From Thamnaconus septentrionalis (lineage: Eukaryota; Chordata; Actinopteri; Tetraodontiformes; Monacanthidae), in assembly GCA_009823395.1 (NCBI GenBank), contig CM020502.1, positions 27,380,944 to 27,444,943 of the forward strand: a DNA stretch of 64,000 bases, read 5' to 3'. Shown here piece after piece: positions 46,567 through 57,494 of the stretch. Under the pieces are notes generated by a model. That model did not search any database, had not been told where the DNA came from, and saw only the letters and a list, made by a program, of their open reading frames with translations. Numbering within the stretch: position 1 is the first letter of the stretch; every line of letters starts with the position of its first letter. Made by a program: the position numbers and the translations under genes.

Positions 46567-46606
46567 CCATCATCTTTATCACCACCAACATCGTCATCAT
46601 CATCTG
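46410..46606. repeat. Imperfect (CAT)n tract with higher-order structure
   Basis: About 200 bp of CAT/ATC triplets. The interruption ATCTTTATCACCATC recurs three to four times, showing that larger blocks were duplicated in addition to triplet slippage. Confidence 0.93.
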
Positions 46607-46651
46607 ATGACTGACACGCGCAAACACTCTAAACAGAGCATATGGGCAAGG

Positions 46652-46675
46652 CACGGTGCGCGCGCGCGCACCGTG
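46652..46675. repeat. Perfect 24-bp palindrome with a (CG)5 core
   Basis: The arms CACGGTG and CACCGTG are exact reverse complements around CGCGCGCGCG. The core can adopt Z-DNA and the whole can extrude as a cruciform; occurrence in cells is not shown. Confidence 0.95.
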
Positions 46676-47139
46676 AGCACGCGTTTGCTGAGCAGCTGAC
46701 AACGCGCGTGAGCGCTCACCCGCTGCCCTACTTTTTTTTTTATCTGTGATGCTGCAGAAACGAGGATGAGGAGGACGGGGTGGAGGAGGGGCTGGGAGGA
46801 GGGGAGGAGAAGAGGGAATATCCCATCATGCCACGCTGCCCGTCCCACGGGACAGATGGATGGATGGAAGGATGGATGGATGGATAGATGGAGGCAGTTT
46901 GCCTGTTTGTTGTGCACCGCCTTCACAGCAGCTCGCGCTTTCGCATTTTTTTAAAAACCCCACAGCGTCAGTGTTCACCAAGCAATCCATTTCCGGTTGT
47001 GCCGTTTGAAAATAAAAGCTTGCTAAAAAAATGTCTTCAGGATGCTTGATCGCCCCTTGATGACTTTTTGATTTGCTATACACTCAAGGATGGGAAGAGT
47101 TAAATGGTTCACAGTCGTCCTGGTCATAATGCAGAGGGC

Positions 47140-47275
47140 ATTAACTTGAGGCAAATGGCCTTGTTCTTATGATCTTGAAGACGAAAGGCTTCTTTAATTC
47201 TGAAGAAGCTCTGATTAACTTTTCTGATGAGAGGCGAAACGTCTTCAAGATGGCAAGAACAAGTCCAGTTGCCTT
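47140..47275 (+). mobile_element. Penelope-like or related retroelement relic with inverted CTTGAAGACG/CGTCTTCAAG arms
   Basis: The motif GATGAGAGGCGAAACGTCTT with a facing CTTGAAGACG about 70 bp upstream recurs in fish and amphibian retroelements that I associate with Penelope-like elements. The segment is short, and the assignment rests on recall of this motif. Confidence 0.4.
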
Positions 47276-47860
47276 AACTTAACATCCCTTCTATATTCAC
47301 TGTAAAAGTAGTGTCTCTTGTAGGCAAGCTGATGGAAATAAGAGAGGAGGCCCAATTATCCACAAAATGGCATGTGGTGTAACATTGAAATAAAACTCCT
47401 CAAATGACAGAGAAAATTCTATTTTATTTAAATTCTAAAACCAGTTCCATGCTTGCCACATTATAATGACGGATTTTGGAACCCTCAAAATGCAAAAGAA
47501 AAGAAAAAGGGCCATAATGTGGGAGGTGAAACTCCAACCCAGCGTCTCTATAATCAAGATCTCACACAATACAGCATTGTGGGAGACGCACATAATAACC
47601 AGATCTGTGTCGTGTAGAACACCTCATCTGAGATCCCAAACATTACTTGACATCAGGGAATTTCTGCTTCAAATGGTTTCAAGTGAAAGGGTGAGTATAA
47701 GACGCAGAGCGCCCTTTTATTTTGAAGGGGGCTGCGCTCCAATTCTCACGCATCACGGTCAACTTGACGCAGCCCTCCTCCGGTCGCTGCGCGTCGCCCC
47801 GTGAGTGCAGCAGTTCGGTCTGTTTGTGAGTGCAGGTGGCTGAGCGTGCCGCCGGACCGG

Positions 47861-47890
47861 GGCACGGCACGGCACGGCACGGCACGGCAC
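47861..47890. repeat. (GGCAC)6 tandem repeat in the dgki 5'UTR/promoter
   Basis: Six exact pentanucleotide units, about 180 bp upstream of the start codon. Confidence 0.95.
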
Positions 47891-48071
47891 GCAGCAGCGG
47901 TCAGTGCCGGAAACCACAGCGGTCTCGCCGCCGTCAAACGCACCCACCTCGCCCTCCTTCCACCTCCGGAACGACTTGTAATCCGCCCACCGCCGGCATC
48001 CGTGTCCACTCAGCAGCCGGCCGGGGGATAGGGGGTCCAGCGCAGGGCGAGAACCAGAGGACGCGGCCAGC

Positions 48072-48325
48072 ATGGACCCCCAGGCGAAGAACGGAAGGAG
48101 CCCGGCGGCGAAGGAGGGCTTTGCCGGGAGACTCTCCTCCCTGGGGGCCGACGGAGGCGGCGGTGGTGTCGGCGGCGGAGGGGACTCGGAGTCCGGAGCC
48201 GCCTCGGACGAGGCTACCGTGGGCTGCTGCAGCGACACGTTCAGCGGCAGCCTGGCCGACATGGAGAAGGAGACGCTGGAGGAGAAGCTGAGAGGGCTGG
48301 CGTTCCGAAAGCAGACCTCGTATCG
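48072..48325 (+). CDS. dgki: Diacylglycerol kinase iota, first coding exon (partial)
   Basis: DGKI phosphorylates diacylglycerol to phosphatidic acid, damping DAG signals to RasGRP/PKC, mainly in neurons. Only the N-terminal exon is here: 84 codons plus two bases, donor GTGAGT at 48326. The start ATG lies in a CAGCATGG context. The N-terminus is low-complexity (Gly/Ser/Ala-rich with a GGGGGVGGGG run), then becomes the conserved segment MEKETLEEKLRGLAFRKQTS ending at SYR. This matches my recollection of the DGKI/DGKZ N-terminal EALEEKLRNLTFRKQVSYRK segment. DGKI is preferred over DGKZ because creb3l2 precedes it, as on human 7q33. The C1, catalytic and ankyrin regions must lie beyond the window. 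A (CTG)12 repeat begins 33 bp after the donor. Confidence 0.85.
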
Positions 48326-48354
48326 GTGAGTTGGGGGGTTGGAGCGGCCGGAGG

Positions 48355-48357
<3 letters not shown>

Positions 48358-48393
<36 letters not shown>
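48358..48393. repeat. dgki: (CTG)12 trinucleotide repeat at the start of dgki intron 1
   Basis: Uninterrupted CTG on the sense strand, 33 bp downstream of the exon 1 donor and inside the CpG island. Confidence 0.96.
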
Positions 48394-48396
<3 letters not shown>

Positions 48397-48576
48397 GGGA
48401 CGAGCAGGGCGGCGGGGAACCGGAGGGTCGTGCCTCGGAGGGCGGCATCGTGCTCGGGTGTTTACCCGCTCGGTTCTTTCTCCCCCTCGTCACGTTCTTT
48501 TAACGTGCCATTAGCTCATGTTGTCCTAAAAGTGACACGTTAGCTAGCCCAGGCTCACACACACAAGGTCACCACT

Positions 48577-48638
<62 letters not shown>

Positions 48639-48736
48639 CGAGACAGAGATTTGAACGGCATTTCCCCTAATTTTTCATGTTTACTCTGGCAGGTTGAGTA
48701 TCACTGACTTGTCCAAGCTTGTTATAGTGATGTCTG

Positions 48737-48792
<56 letters not shown>

Positions 48793-48903
48793 CAACAGAC
48801 ACACAGGCCACAATTTACGTGTGCAACAAATTGTGTTTATTTCCCTGTAGTTGCTCTGTTTTGTGACAAGTAATGTGTGTCAGAGCGAAACTGTATTGAT
48901 CAC

Positions 48904-48952
<49 letters not shown>

Positions 48953-49052
48953 TGAGTGTGTGTGCGTGTGCCCACACATGGTATGACACCCTGGTGAGAC
49001 CAGCAGCTGCTGTTGATAGTGAAAACTGGCCCAGGACCAATGACATACACTG

Positions 49053-49100
<48 letters not shown>

Positions 49101-49616
49101 CAGTTTTGGTTGCCGAATGTCTCTGTCAGGAATGCGAGGCATCTGTTTTACCGCTGATCAATTCCTGCCTTTTGTTTGTGCGCCCGGGCCAACCTACATT
49201 TACAGGAAATCGTTAGCACTGGAAACCGGCATCATCAATCAGGCCTCGTCTGTTTGGGGCCCAGTCGGGACGTCGGCGCAAAAAAGCAAAGTCAAGACAG
49301 ACTGATTGAAAAGGCCCCAGAATAGCGAGGGCTAATTGGGAAACACGTCAGCTATTTTGGATGGATGGATGATGGATGATGGATGACATGATGATGGTCG
49401 CTGTGAAAATAATCAATAGTTGATGAAAGGAAAAAAACATGACAGTGATAATGCCAACAAGTGCCAAAAAAACCATACAAATGTATTCATGACAGATGAT
49501 TCTTTTTGCTATAAAACAAGATTCTTGAAAAAATATATCTATACATATAGAACATTCATATAACTTGAAATGCATTTTTTTTTTTTAAAAGATAAGATTA
49601 AATTATCCAACAGCTA

Positions 49617-49983
49617 CACTACCAGTCAAAAGTTTGGACACGCTATCTAATGCAATGTTTTTCCTTTATCTTTAGTACTTTCTACACTGCAGATAGATAC
49701 TGCAGACATCAAATATATGAGCAAGATATATATAATTGTGCAGCAAAAGAAAAACACGTTCAATAACTCTAAATATGCTTTTTATGAAAGGTGGCTATTT
49801 TGAAGAATTGAAATATAAAACATGTTTGAGTTATTTGACACTTTTATTGTTTCCATCATAATTCCATGTGTGTTCATACGTAGTTTTGATGCCTTCAGTG
49901 AGAAACTGCAATGTCAATAGTCATGAGTATGAAAGAAAAGACATTCAAATCATAGGGTGTGTCTGAACTGTTGACTGCTGGTG
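49617..49983. mobile_element. Tc1/mariner-derived non-autonomous element, copy 2
   Basis: 367 bp flanked by TA on both sides (49615-49616 and 49984-49985), the target duplication of Tc1/mariner elements. Termini CACTACCAGTCAAAAGTTTG and, on the other strand, CACCAGCAGTCAACAGTTCA are inverted repeats. The interior is mostly symmetric and has no transposase. Confidence 0.85.
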
Positions 49984-50164
49984 TATATTTTTAAGTATTT
50001 AATTGAAGTTCCTCTTACCTCAAATAGAATATTTCCTGTCCTGTGTGAAAGTAACAATCAGGTTTAATCCCAAAATAATCCAGTTTGACGCACGGTGATC
50101 TGTCTTGTTAATGTCCCTCCCCTCCGCACACACATTTTCCAAACACTTCCTTTAAACACTCGTT

Positions 50165-50250
<86 letters not shown>

Positions 50251-52729
50251 ATGATGCTGGTAGTGTTACACTCTCCAGTCCTTCCCTTTAGTTGCGTCCT
50301 CATTTACTCGAGTGTTTTCGATTTACGTTAAAGTTTTTCAGGTGGCTGTTAATCTGCCACAGCCGACCCTCCCTCGCCGCTGTCGGAGCCGCAGCAGGTC
50401 CGGCAACTGTGAATCTTCAGATGCTATTATTATTAAAACCTAACTCTTAGAAATCAATCCAAAACGACGTCACTGAGTAGAAAATGTTGCCAAATTGACT
50501 CGAATTGGTGTTTTTTTTGTTCTTTTTGTTCTCAAATTTGCCAAACGGTTGCAATTGACGGTCGCTTCCTTTAAAAGTGATTGGAGCGACGGTGCACCGT
50601 GTGTGTGTTGTCCCTTTTTGGCCTCCCCCTCTGCAGTCTTTCCCACTCACTCACTCACCTTTCCCGCCTGCCGCGGCGTCTCGCTTGGAATCTGGATTAA
50701 TTTCATTTGGCCGGAGAACATTTGGCCCAGTGTTCCCCGCTGGCCGCCGCTGGCCGCCCGTCACCAGGACGCTGACAAAAGAGGCGCCTTGTTTGTTTCC
50801 CCTCCCCTCCCAACCGCTGACCTCCCACCCCCCTCCTTTTACAATCGCACACATGCTCCTGTCTTGGTCCCGCTCTAACCTTTGACCTCGGCGGATAAAG
50901 CCGGCGATAATCTCTGAATTTTCCCTCTCCTGGCCAGCGTGCGTGTGTGTGTCTGTCTTTGTGTGTGTGTGTGTGTTGCAGGTTGGACTGGTGGGGGGCA
51001 AATGGAATTAGCCGCTCATGGAGAAGCTGGTTTACATATCTTTGAAGTGCTCGCTGCCAAGACGTGAATTACCATATGTGGCGATACGACAGAGCCCAGC
51101 GATGATGCAGCGCAACATCAAAGCGGACGTGTGTGTGTGTGGGTGTGGGTGTGTGTGTGTGAGAGAGAAGTAACCGATCTCCCAGACATTCGTCACACTT
51201 TACCTCTGTCAGTGTCTTCCAAGAACACTGGCCCTGCTTTGTGTCCCCCGCCCACCCCCACCCCCCCCGCCCGAAAAAACTATTTATAGACGTCTCACCC
51301 GTCTGCCTGCATCACAGTGTTTCCTTGCTCATGGAGACAGTTTCTGTGTGTGTGTGTGTGTGTGTGCTCGGTTAGTCAGCACGCCTGTTAGCCCGTAAGA
51401 CACCACTTTAATTAGCCGCTCAGCCGACCAGCTGGGCCAGTTGGATCAGAGAGTCGAGATTTTTTTTCCCCCCCTCCACCACTTCCTGTTAATCTGCTTT
51501 ATTTAATTATTTATGTGTTTGTTGGGTGGGGGCCGGGTGGGTGGGTGGGTAGCTAATCTGTTGCACAAAACCCTTGAACGCACCGCAGCCCCAACACCCG
51601 CACGTCTGCTCGTGGCCTCTCTGACTGACTGATGGCTGTAATAATCCGAATGTATAAAATATTCATCGACCATTCGTGTGTATCTTTCACTCCGCTTCGC
51701 CGAGTTTAAATGAAAATAGTTACAAATTGGCAGGCCTCTCCGTGTTTGGTGTGTGTTGACGTTCAGGGCAAATAAGCTGCAATTAACACATCATTCTTTT
51801 TGTCCTGTGCTGCAGTTCTTTTAATTTCCCTGTCAGATGAAAAGACGTGTCTATTTTAACGGCTCCTATTTGCCATTTTTTTTCATGTAACATCGCTGAC
51901 AGCATAGAGTGTGATGCAGTTAGAGTGAAACAAAAGGCTTAATAACTTGGCTTCAACTGAATTTTTTATGTCTCATTTTGGCCAAAGACTGTTTTGCCAA
52001 ACGCCAACTGAATATTGGAGCCTTGCAAGCGCAAAACTGAGGCAAAGGAGCGACGACTAAAGTCTGGCGCTGGCAAATTAGGTTGAGAACATCTCAGTTT
52101 GAAATGAGACGTTTTCATTTGATTTTCAGTGGTGATATTTCCAATTTATCCAGGCGATTCCACGTCTCCTCCTCTATTGTATTCATTAGTCTGAAATATT
52201 GGCAACCAAACCAATATTCAATTTTTCCAGTCCAGATTTGTCCCCGGGGCTCCTTCCTTCAACTTTGAAACATTCAGCTTGTTAAGACAAGAAGATCCAC
52301 GAGCGAACCTCAGCGCTGAAGCCGCAGGTTTGAAAACAACAGCGAGTTTGCCAACAAGCGATGCGAGGGCGGAGGGGAAAAAAAAGAAAAGAAGGAAACA
52401 GAAAAGAAAAGAAAGAAAGAGAGGTTTTGTTCCTTTAGCCCGACTCCATTCGTGGGAAGTTGGTGCACAAACAGCGAGCGGCGGGGCAGGATGTCGCAAC
52501 ATTGTCCCGCCGCCGCTGCTGAACAGCCGACCCCCCGCGAGGCCTCGGCTTAGTCCAAACGACACACTCTGCCCTTTGCAGTGGGAGGAGAGCGACGTTT
52601 CTTAAAGGTCACGCAACAACCCACTAGATGGAGCACTTCCGAAATCCTATTTTGGACAGATGGAAGAGTTAACCATCCATCTGGGAAAGAGCCCAAAGGA
52701 AACGATTGGAAGGGCGATTGGGCGAAGCC

Positions 52730-53090
52730 GGCGAGACCGTACGAGAATTACGTTTTTGTTTGTTTACGCTTGTTTGCTGTCAAGAATGTTTTTTTTCTTT
52801 TTGATTACTTGTAAAAAATATTCCGTCTCCTCCTCCGTCCAAACATAACGCACCATTTTCACTTGAAGTGAACTGGTCACATGACCCTGTACGTCATGTC
52901 CAGTGATGTGTAAATGCCAAAAAATCGTTTCCATGACACTATTGTGATATTCCTCCATATGGATACGTCTGAAAAACCACCTCATGAGAGCGTTTTTCCA
53001 GGTTTAGGTGTTTCCATGACCAAATTTTTTATTGCCATATTTAGGTTTTGTGCAATTCTTGGTGTCGTGGAAACGCAGCTACTAAAGCAA
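52730..53090 (-). mobile_element. Recurrent inverted-repeat element, copy with the best Myb/SANT-like frame
   Basis: In minus orientation, from AGCTGCGTTTCCACGACACC (53090) to the CGAGAATTACG region near 52735. An open frame includes VRYVWTEEETEYFLQVIKKK and ILDS; the W-T-x-E-E-T...FL pattern resembles the first helix of the Myb/SANT-like (trihelix) domains found in transposon accessory proteins. No transposase. Confidence 0.68.
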
Positions 53091-53671
53091 CATGTTTTCA
53101 ACATGTTCCATGATATATGTTCTCCTCCTATGAGGTGGGTCACCAAAACACTCCATCCATATGCTGCTGCTCCGGCCCCTCTGTCAAATCTTCGAACCCA
53201 TCGAGGCCCATGAGTCACAAAGGTTGCCCGCCCCTGTGCTCGCCGCACGTCTCCCAGCTAAAACGTGTGTGTGAGTGAAGCGGAAACCAGAAAGCGTCAA
53301 CTCATAATAAGTCGTTTGGTCCTGGAGGCGGTCGTCTGAGCGGCTAGTGAGGCTAAAAATGGAAAAGTCAGGCCAGTGGACGTGTTGACATCTGCACCCC
53401 CCCACCATCCCCCACTCACCCCTCCCAGTGGGCCTGTGTGAACATGTGGCGCGACAGATGGGACCAAAAAAAAAAGTAAAAATTTGACCTCCAATTAAAT
53501 TCCCGACTCATGTTTATTACCTGCCGCCCCTCCCCCTCATTCCCTCTGCGCTTTGATGATTCTCTGAAGCCGATTCTGGCGGCCTGACACATATTTGCGC
53601 CAGGAGACCTGGAATGCCCTGTGAAAGTGGGCGTGGGCTCTAATTTCCCTGGGGATGAAGGTGGCACCGCT

Positions 53672-53821
53672 CCCCTTCAAGTGCTTTGCCCGCTGACACC
53701 AAAGGCAGCGTTTCCCCAAAATCTGACTCGTCTTTTCATTTCTTTCTTTTTGATGCTCCTCAACTTTATCTGTTTCAAGAAAAGCACTCGGTTAAAAATT
53801 CCCAGACGGCCTCAGAGAGGC
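53672..53821. repeat. Local direct duplication, unit A
   Basis: About 150 bp (CAAGTGCTTTGCCCGCTGAC ... CGGCCTCAGAGAGGC) that matches 54397-54540 at roughly 85% by eye. Between the units lie a hAT-like element and a Tc1/mariner-derived element. Confidence 0.8.
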
Positions 53822-53879
53822 TTTGGGTGAAGCCTCCGTCTGAGCCGACCAATCAGGCAACTGCTGCTACATGCTAGCC

Positions 53880-54390
53880 CAGGCATGGGCAACCTATGGC
53901 TTGTGCGGCCATATGCGGCCCGTTAAGCTTTTTAATGCGGCCTGCCGAACTTGAGGCCAGTCAAAAGTCAAAGTCAAAAGTCTGGACACACTGTTTAATG
54001 CATTTTTTTTTTCTTTATCTTTAGTACTTTCGACACTGCAGATAGATACTGAAGACATTCAAAATATAAGCAAGATATATGTAATTATGCAGCAAAGAAA
54101 AATACATTTTTAAGTGGCTTTTTTGAGGAATGTAAAACTTAAAACGTGTTTGAGTTATTTTACATTTTTTTTGTTTCCTACATAATTCCATGTGTGGTCA
54201 CGTAGTTTTGTGAGAAACTGCAATGTCAGTAGTCGTGAGAGTGACAGAAAAGACATTCAATTCATAGGGTGTGTCCAAACTTTTCACAGCTAGTGTATTA
54301 ATAGTAAGTCATAAAATAGCTGTGTTTCATCCATTTTTTCAGTGATTTAAGAGTCATTTCAATAAAGAGCTAAATAAACACCGTGGGGGG
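53880..54390. mobile_element. hAT-like short element interrupted by a Tc1/mariner-derived element
   Basis: Begins CAGGCATGGGCAACCTATGG with CGGCC-rich palindromic motifs, then is split at about 53960-54297 by a third Tc1/mariner derivative (GTCAAAAGTCTGGACACACT ... GTGTCCAAACTTTTCACAG). It resumes with TTAATAGTAAGT and GAGTCATTTCAATAAAGAGC. The same start and resumed parts occur in inverse orientation, less the Tc1 insert, at 59945-60130. This gives the insertion order: hAT-like first, Tc1 derivative second. Confidence 0.72.
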
Positions 54391-54396
54391 CGCTGC

Positions 54397-54540
54397 TCCT
54401 TCCAGTGCTTTGGCCGCTCACACAAAAGCAGCATTTCCCAAAAATCTGACGCGTCTTTTCATTTCTTTTTGATCCTCCTCGACTTTATTTGTTTATAGAA
54501 AACCGCTCGGTTAAAAATTCACCACGGCCTCAGAGAGCCT
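54397..54540. repeat. Local direct duplication, unit B
   Basis: Partner of 53672-53821; shares GACGCGTCTTTTCATTTCTT (GACTCGTC... in A), CTCGGTTAAAAATTC and ACGGCCTCAGAGAG. Confidence 0.8.
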
Positions 54541-55258
54541 CGAGGTAGGTAGGTCACTAACAAGCGCGTCGGCGATGATGAAATCCGACAGTGTTACTGT
54601 AAAGGGCAAAAAAAACAAAGGCCTCGACGAAACAGGAACTTAATTCCGTGGCTTTGTTAGTGAATACGTACGAGGGACCTTTGAACCGACCAACGGCGGG
54701 GCCGGCAACCCTAAGTGCACCGACGTGAGTCAAGTCGCTCCGCCTGTTTTTTATTTTTAGTATTAGAAAAACTTCCCCTTCTTTTGCTTTTCGCTCGTAC
54801 AGTGAGTTTCACAGTGACGCATCACCGTCACCGTTCAGTTTCCTTCCTCTTCTCCTCGCTGGCCGCTGCTTTCCCTCGCCCCCTCAGCGCTTCGGGGTAA
54901 TTAAAGGCTCCCAAATGACTCTCACAGTCTTGTCCCCGTCAACCCTCTTGTTGTTGTTGCTGATGATGTTGATGATGATGATGATGTTCAGAACGTCATT
55001 GGCGCGGCTGGATTTCGGCTGGATTTCAGTCTCAATTCTCTCAGATCCATTCTAAAATTCGGCAAAACATAATTTGCTTTCCAGCTGGTCGGAATGTGAC
55101 TGGGCCAATCAGCATCGTCTTCAAAAGAAAGAGGCGGAGCTACAGCCAGGTTTTTGCCCGGAATTAATTCATTTAATCTCAAGTGCATATAATTGCTAAT
55201 GTATTGGTTAACAAACACATTTTTATCATTTATTTTACAGTAAATATTGAATCTGAGG

Positions 55259-55391
55259 GCTTTTCAGAGAAGCAAACTCACCTGAACTGTACACACAAAC
55301 ACACACACACACACACACACGTACATATGCACATATATATTTATGTACTGTACATGTGTATATATATATATATATATACATATACACACAC

Positions 55392-55422
<31 letters not shown>

Positions 55423-55499
55423 TATACACACATATATATATATATATATACATATACACACACATATATATATATATATACATATACACACATATATAT

Positions 55500-55578
<79 letters not shown>

Positions 55579-55638
55579 TATATATATAATGTCTTTGTGT
55601 ATGTATACAGTTCAGGTGAGTTTGCTTACCTGAAAAGC
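55259..55638. repeat. Foldback element: inverted arms around a (TA)n/(CA)n microsatellite
   Basis: The left arm (55259-55302) and right arm (55597-55638) are inverted copies; the core AAGCAAACTCACCTGAACTGTA is matched exactly over 22 bp apart from orientation. The ~290 bp between them is almost pure alternating TA and CA/TG repeat, with TACATATACACACACATATA recurring at a ~60-70 bp spacing. The result is a nearly continuous potential hairpin of about 380 bp. Confidence 0.9.
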
Positions 55639-56833
55639 ACTTGGATACAACCGATACCTGTGGAGGTTCTATATATATATATATATCTATGTATATATAT
55701 ATTTTTAAAAGATCATCTCTGTGTGCATGTGTGCGTGTTTGTGTGTGTGTGTGTGTGTGTGTGTTACGTACGCGAGTCGGTGTCGTGCGGCGCAGTCCGC
55801 GCCGCTTCCAGCTCGCAGCTTAAAGACACTCATGAATGTTTAAAGGGGCCGATGAGAGCAGCAATTGTTGACGGCAACAGTGTCGAGGCTCACTGACACA
55901 GTTTCCCTCCTCCTCACAAGCGGATGAACAGATAGAGGCATGAATATTTATGGCGGGAGGAGGAGGAGAGAGGAAAAGTCTACAAATGTATGGATAATTC
56001 ACCCGAGGCAAACGGGTCAAACGTTCTTGCGTAAAGCTGCGTATTTATATATTTTGCTCTCCCTTTATTAACGGCTGTTAAGCAGAGGTGGGCCGACCGC
56101 ACATCCAACCTGCTGCTGGGCTTCCACCGGTAATCACCCCGGCAACACGCCGCTGCCCTTCTACGCTCACTAGCGACGCAGACATGAAGATAAAAAGTAC
56201 ATTTAAAAAAAAAAGCGCGCATGTTCCCTGGAATATTCCGTACGCTAATCCAGATTGATCGAGGGGAGGAAAAAAAAAACCCCAACCCAAAGCGAGCAAT
56301 CACATTTACGGCAGGATTTGTGTCGTTTGTTTTCCAACAAAAACTGAGCCCAGGACGTCTGGACTTCGACTCCTGGCAAATGAGGAGAAATGTTGTCACT
56401 CTGCAGGTTTCACGATGATAACTACAAGTTTGCGTGTGTTTTTTTTGTGAGTCCGCCATGCATAAAATGCTCCTAATTGTGTTTTTATGTTTACAAAAAT
56501 TTTTTTTCCCCCCTTGTTGTCGCTCCTTACTGTCATTGTGCACAATTGTTACTGCACTTTTTATCCAGTGAGGCCAACGTAATGGTCTAATGACCTGACA
56601 GAGGAACTGCATGTACTTGGCGAGTCTTTATATTGTCAAACGTGGAAATTTTAGTGTGTGTATATGAGAGAGAGAGAGAGAGAGGGAATGGCGATGACAA
56701 TACATGCACTTGTATATATACATACTGTACATGCACACAGTGTCGTCAGAGAGCCTGTCTGGGAAAAAATGCAGTTCCAGTTGGTCGGTGGTGTGTTTGT
56801 TTGTTCAGATCAATCATCGTGTGCTTGGAAGAA

Positions 56834-56879
<46 letters not shown>

Positions 56880-56942
56880 CAGCTGAAAGATTTCTGAGTC
56901 CTGCCTCTCTCCCCTTTCCAAGCCTTTTCAGGAGTGTTTGAC

Positions 56943-56977
<35 letters not shown>

Positions 56978-57102
56978 TTGTGGTTTATTTTGCCCATAAT
57001 GCAGTGTGCTGAGGCATTATGGGGGGATTGGCTGACAGGAGCCGCTCCTTATTAGTCGTCTGGCCGGGCTGTAAGAGGCTTTTACCGCTCGGATATGGAG
57101 CC

Positions 57103-57149
57103 TGGGGGATGGGGTGGGGGGGGGTGGGGTGGGGGGTGGGGTGGGTGTG
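57103..57149 (+). repeat. G-rich tract with strong G-quadruplex potential
   Basis: At least seven G-runs of four or more separated by single T or AT (GGGGATGGGGTGGGGGGGGT and onward), on the sense strand of dgki intron 1. Confidence 0.9.
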
Positions 57150-57390
57150 AAGAGCATAAAAAAGAGACGAGAAAGAGGAAGAAAAAAGCCGGGTTTTGTG
57201 TATGTCGGGGCTTCCTCCTCCCTCAGCCACAGGTTCCTCTAGTGCAGTGGTGCAGTGCTGGTGTTTACATTCCTCAGTCGAAAGGGAGGGGGCGCTGTGC
57301 GCGGATGGCTCGTAAATTCTGCGTAAAAATAACCTCTTCTGAATATTCAACGTGTCCCAGTTGAGTTAGTTACCGCTTTAACTATTCAAA

Positions 57391-57490
57391 GGGCGAAATG
57401 GTGGCGCAGTGGTTAGTCCTGTCGCCTCACAGCAAGAAGGTTGTGGGTTCGAGTCCCGGCTGGGGGTCTTTCTTCTCCCGCAGTGCTTCT
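57391..57490 (+). mobile_element. SINE head fragment (tRNA-like A and B boxes)
   Basis: GTGGCGCAGTGGTTAGTCCT, then CGCCTCACAGCAAGAAGGTT, then GGTTCGAGTCC, the same head as the full-length SINE at 11974-12328. It stops after about 100 bp; the body and tail are missing. It is not a functional tRNA gene. Confidence 0.75.
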
Positions 57491-57494
57491 CTCT

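Larger units (their letters stand above)
47760..48450 (+). promoter_or_regulatory. dgki: CpG-island promoter and 5'UTR of dgki
   Basis: GC- and CpG-rich block against an AT-rich background, enclosing the dgki start codon. It contains six perfect GGCAC pentamers (47861-47890) upstream of the ATG. The exact transcription start cannot be seen. Confidence 0.6.

Noticed and set aside
47759..48493. 244-codon minus-strand frame across the dgki first exon
   Set aside because: Antisense shadow in a CpG island; its Ala run is the complement of the (CTG)12 repeat, and the plus strand has a recognised exon.
55183..55896. 237-codon frame of Ile/Tyr/His/Thr repeats
   Set aside because: Translation of a TA/CA microsatellite within the foldback element.
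57410..57465. Possible tRNA gene (GGTTCGAGTCC B box)
   Set aside because: It is the head of a dispersed SINE; no cloverleaf can be completed, and the same head occurs at 12266-12328.
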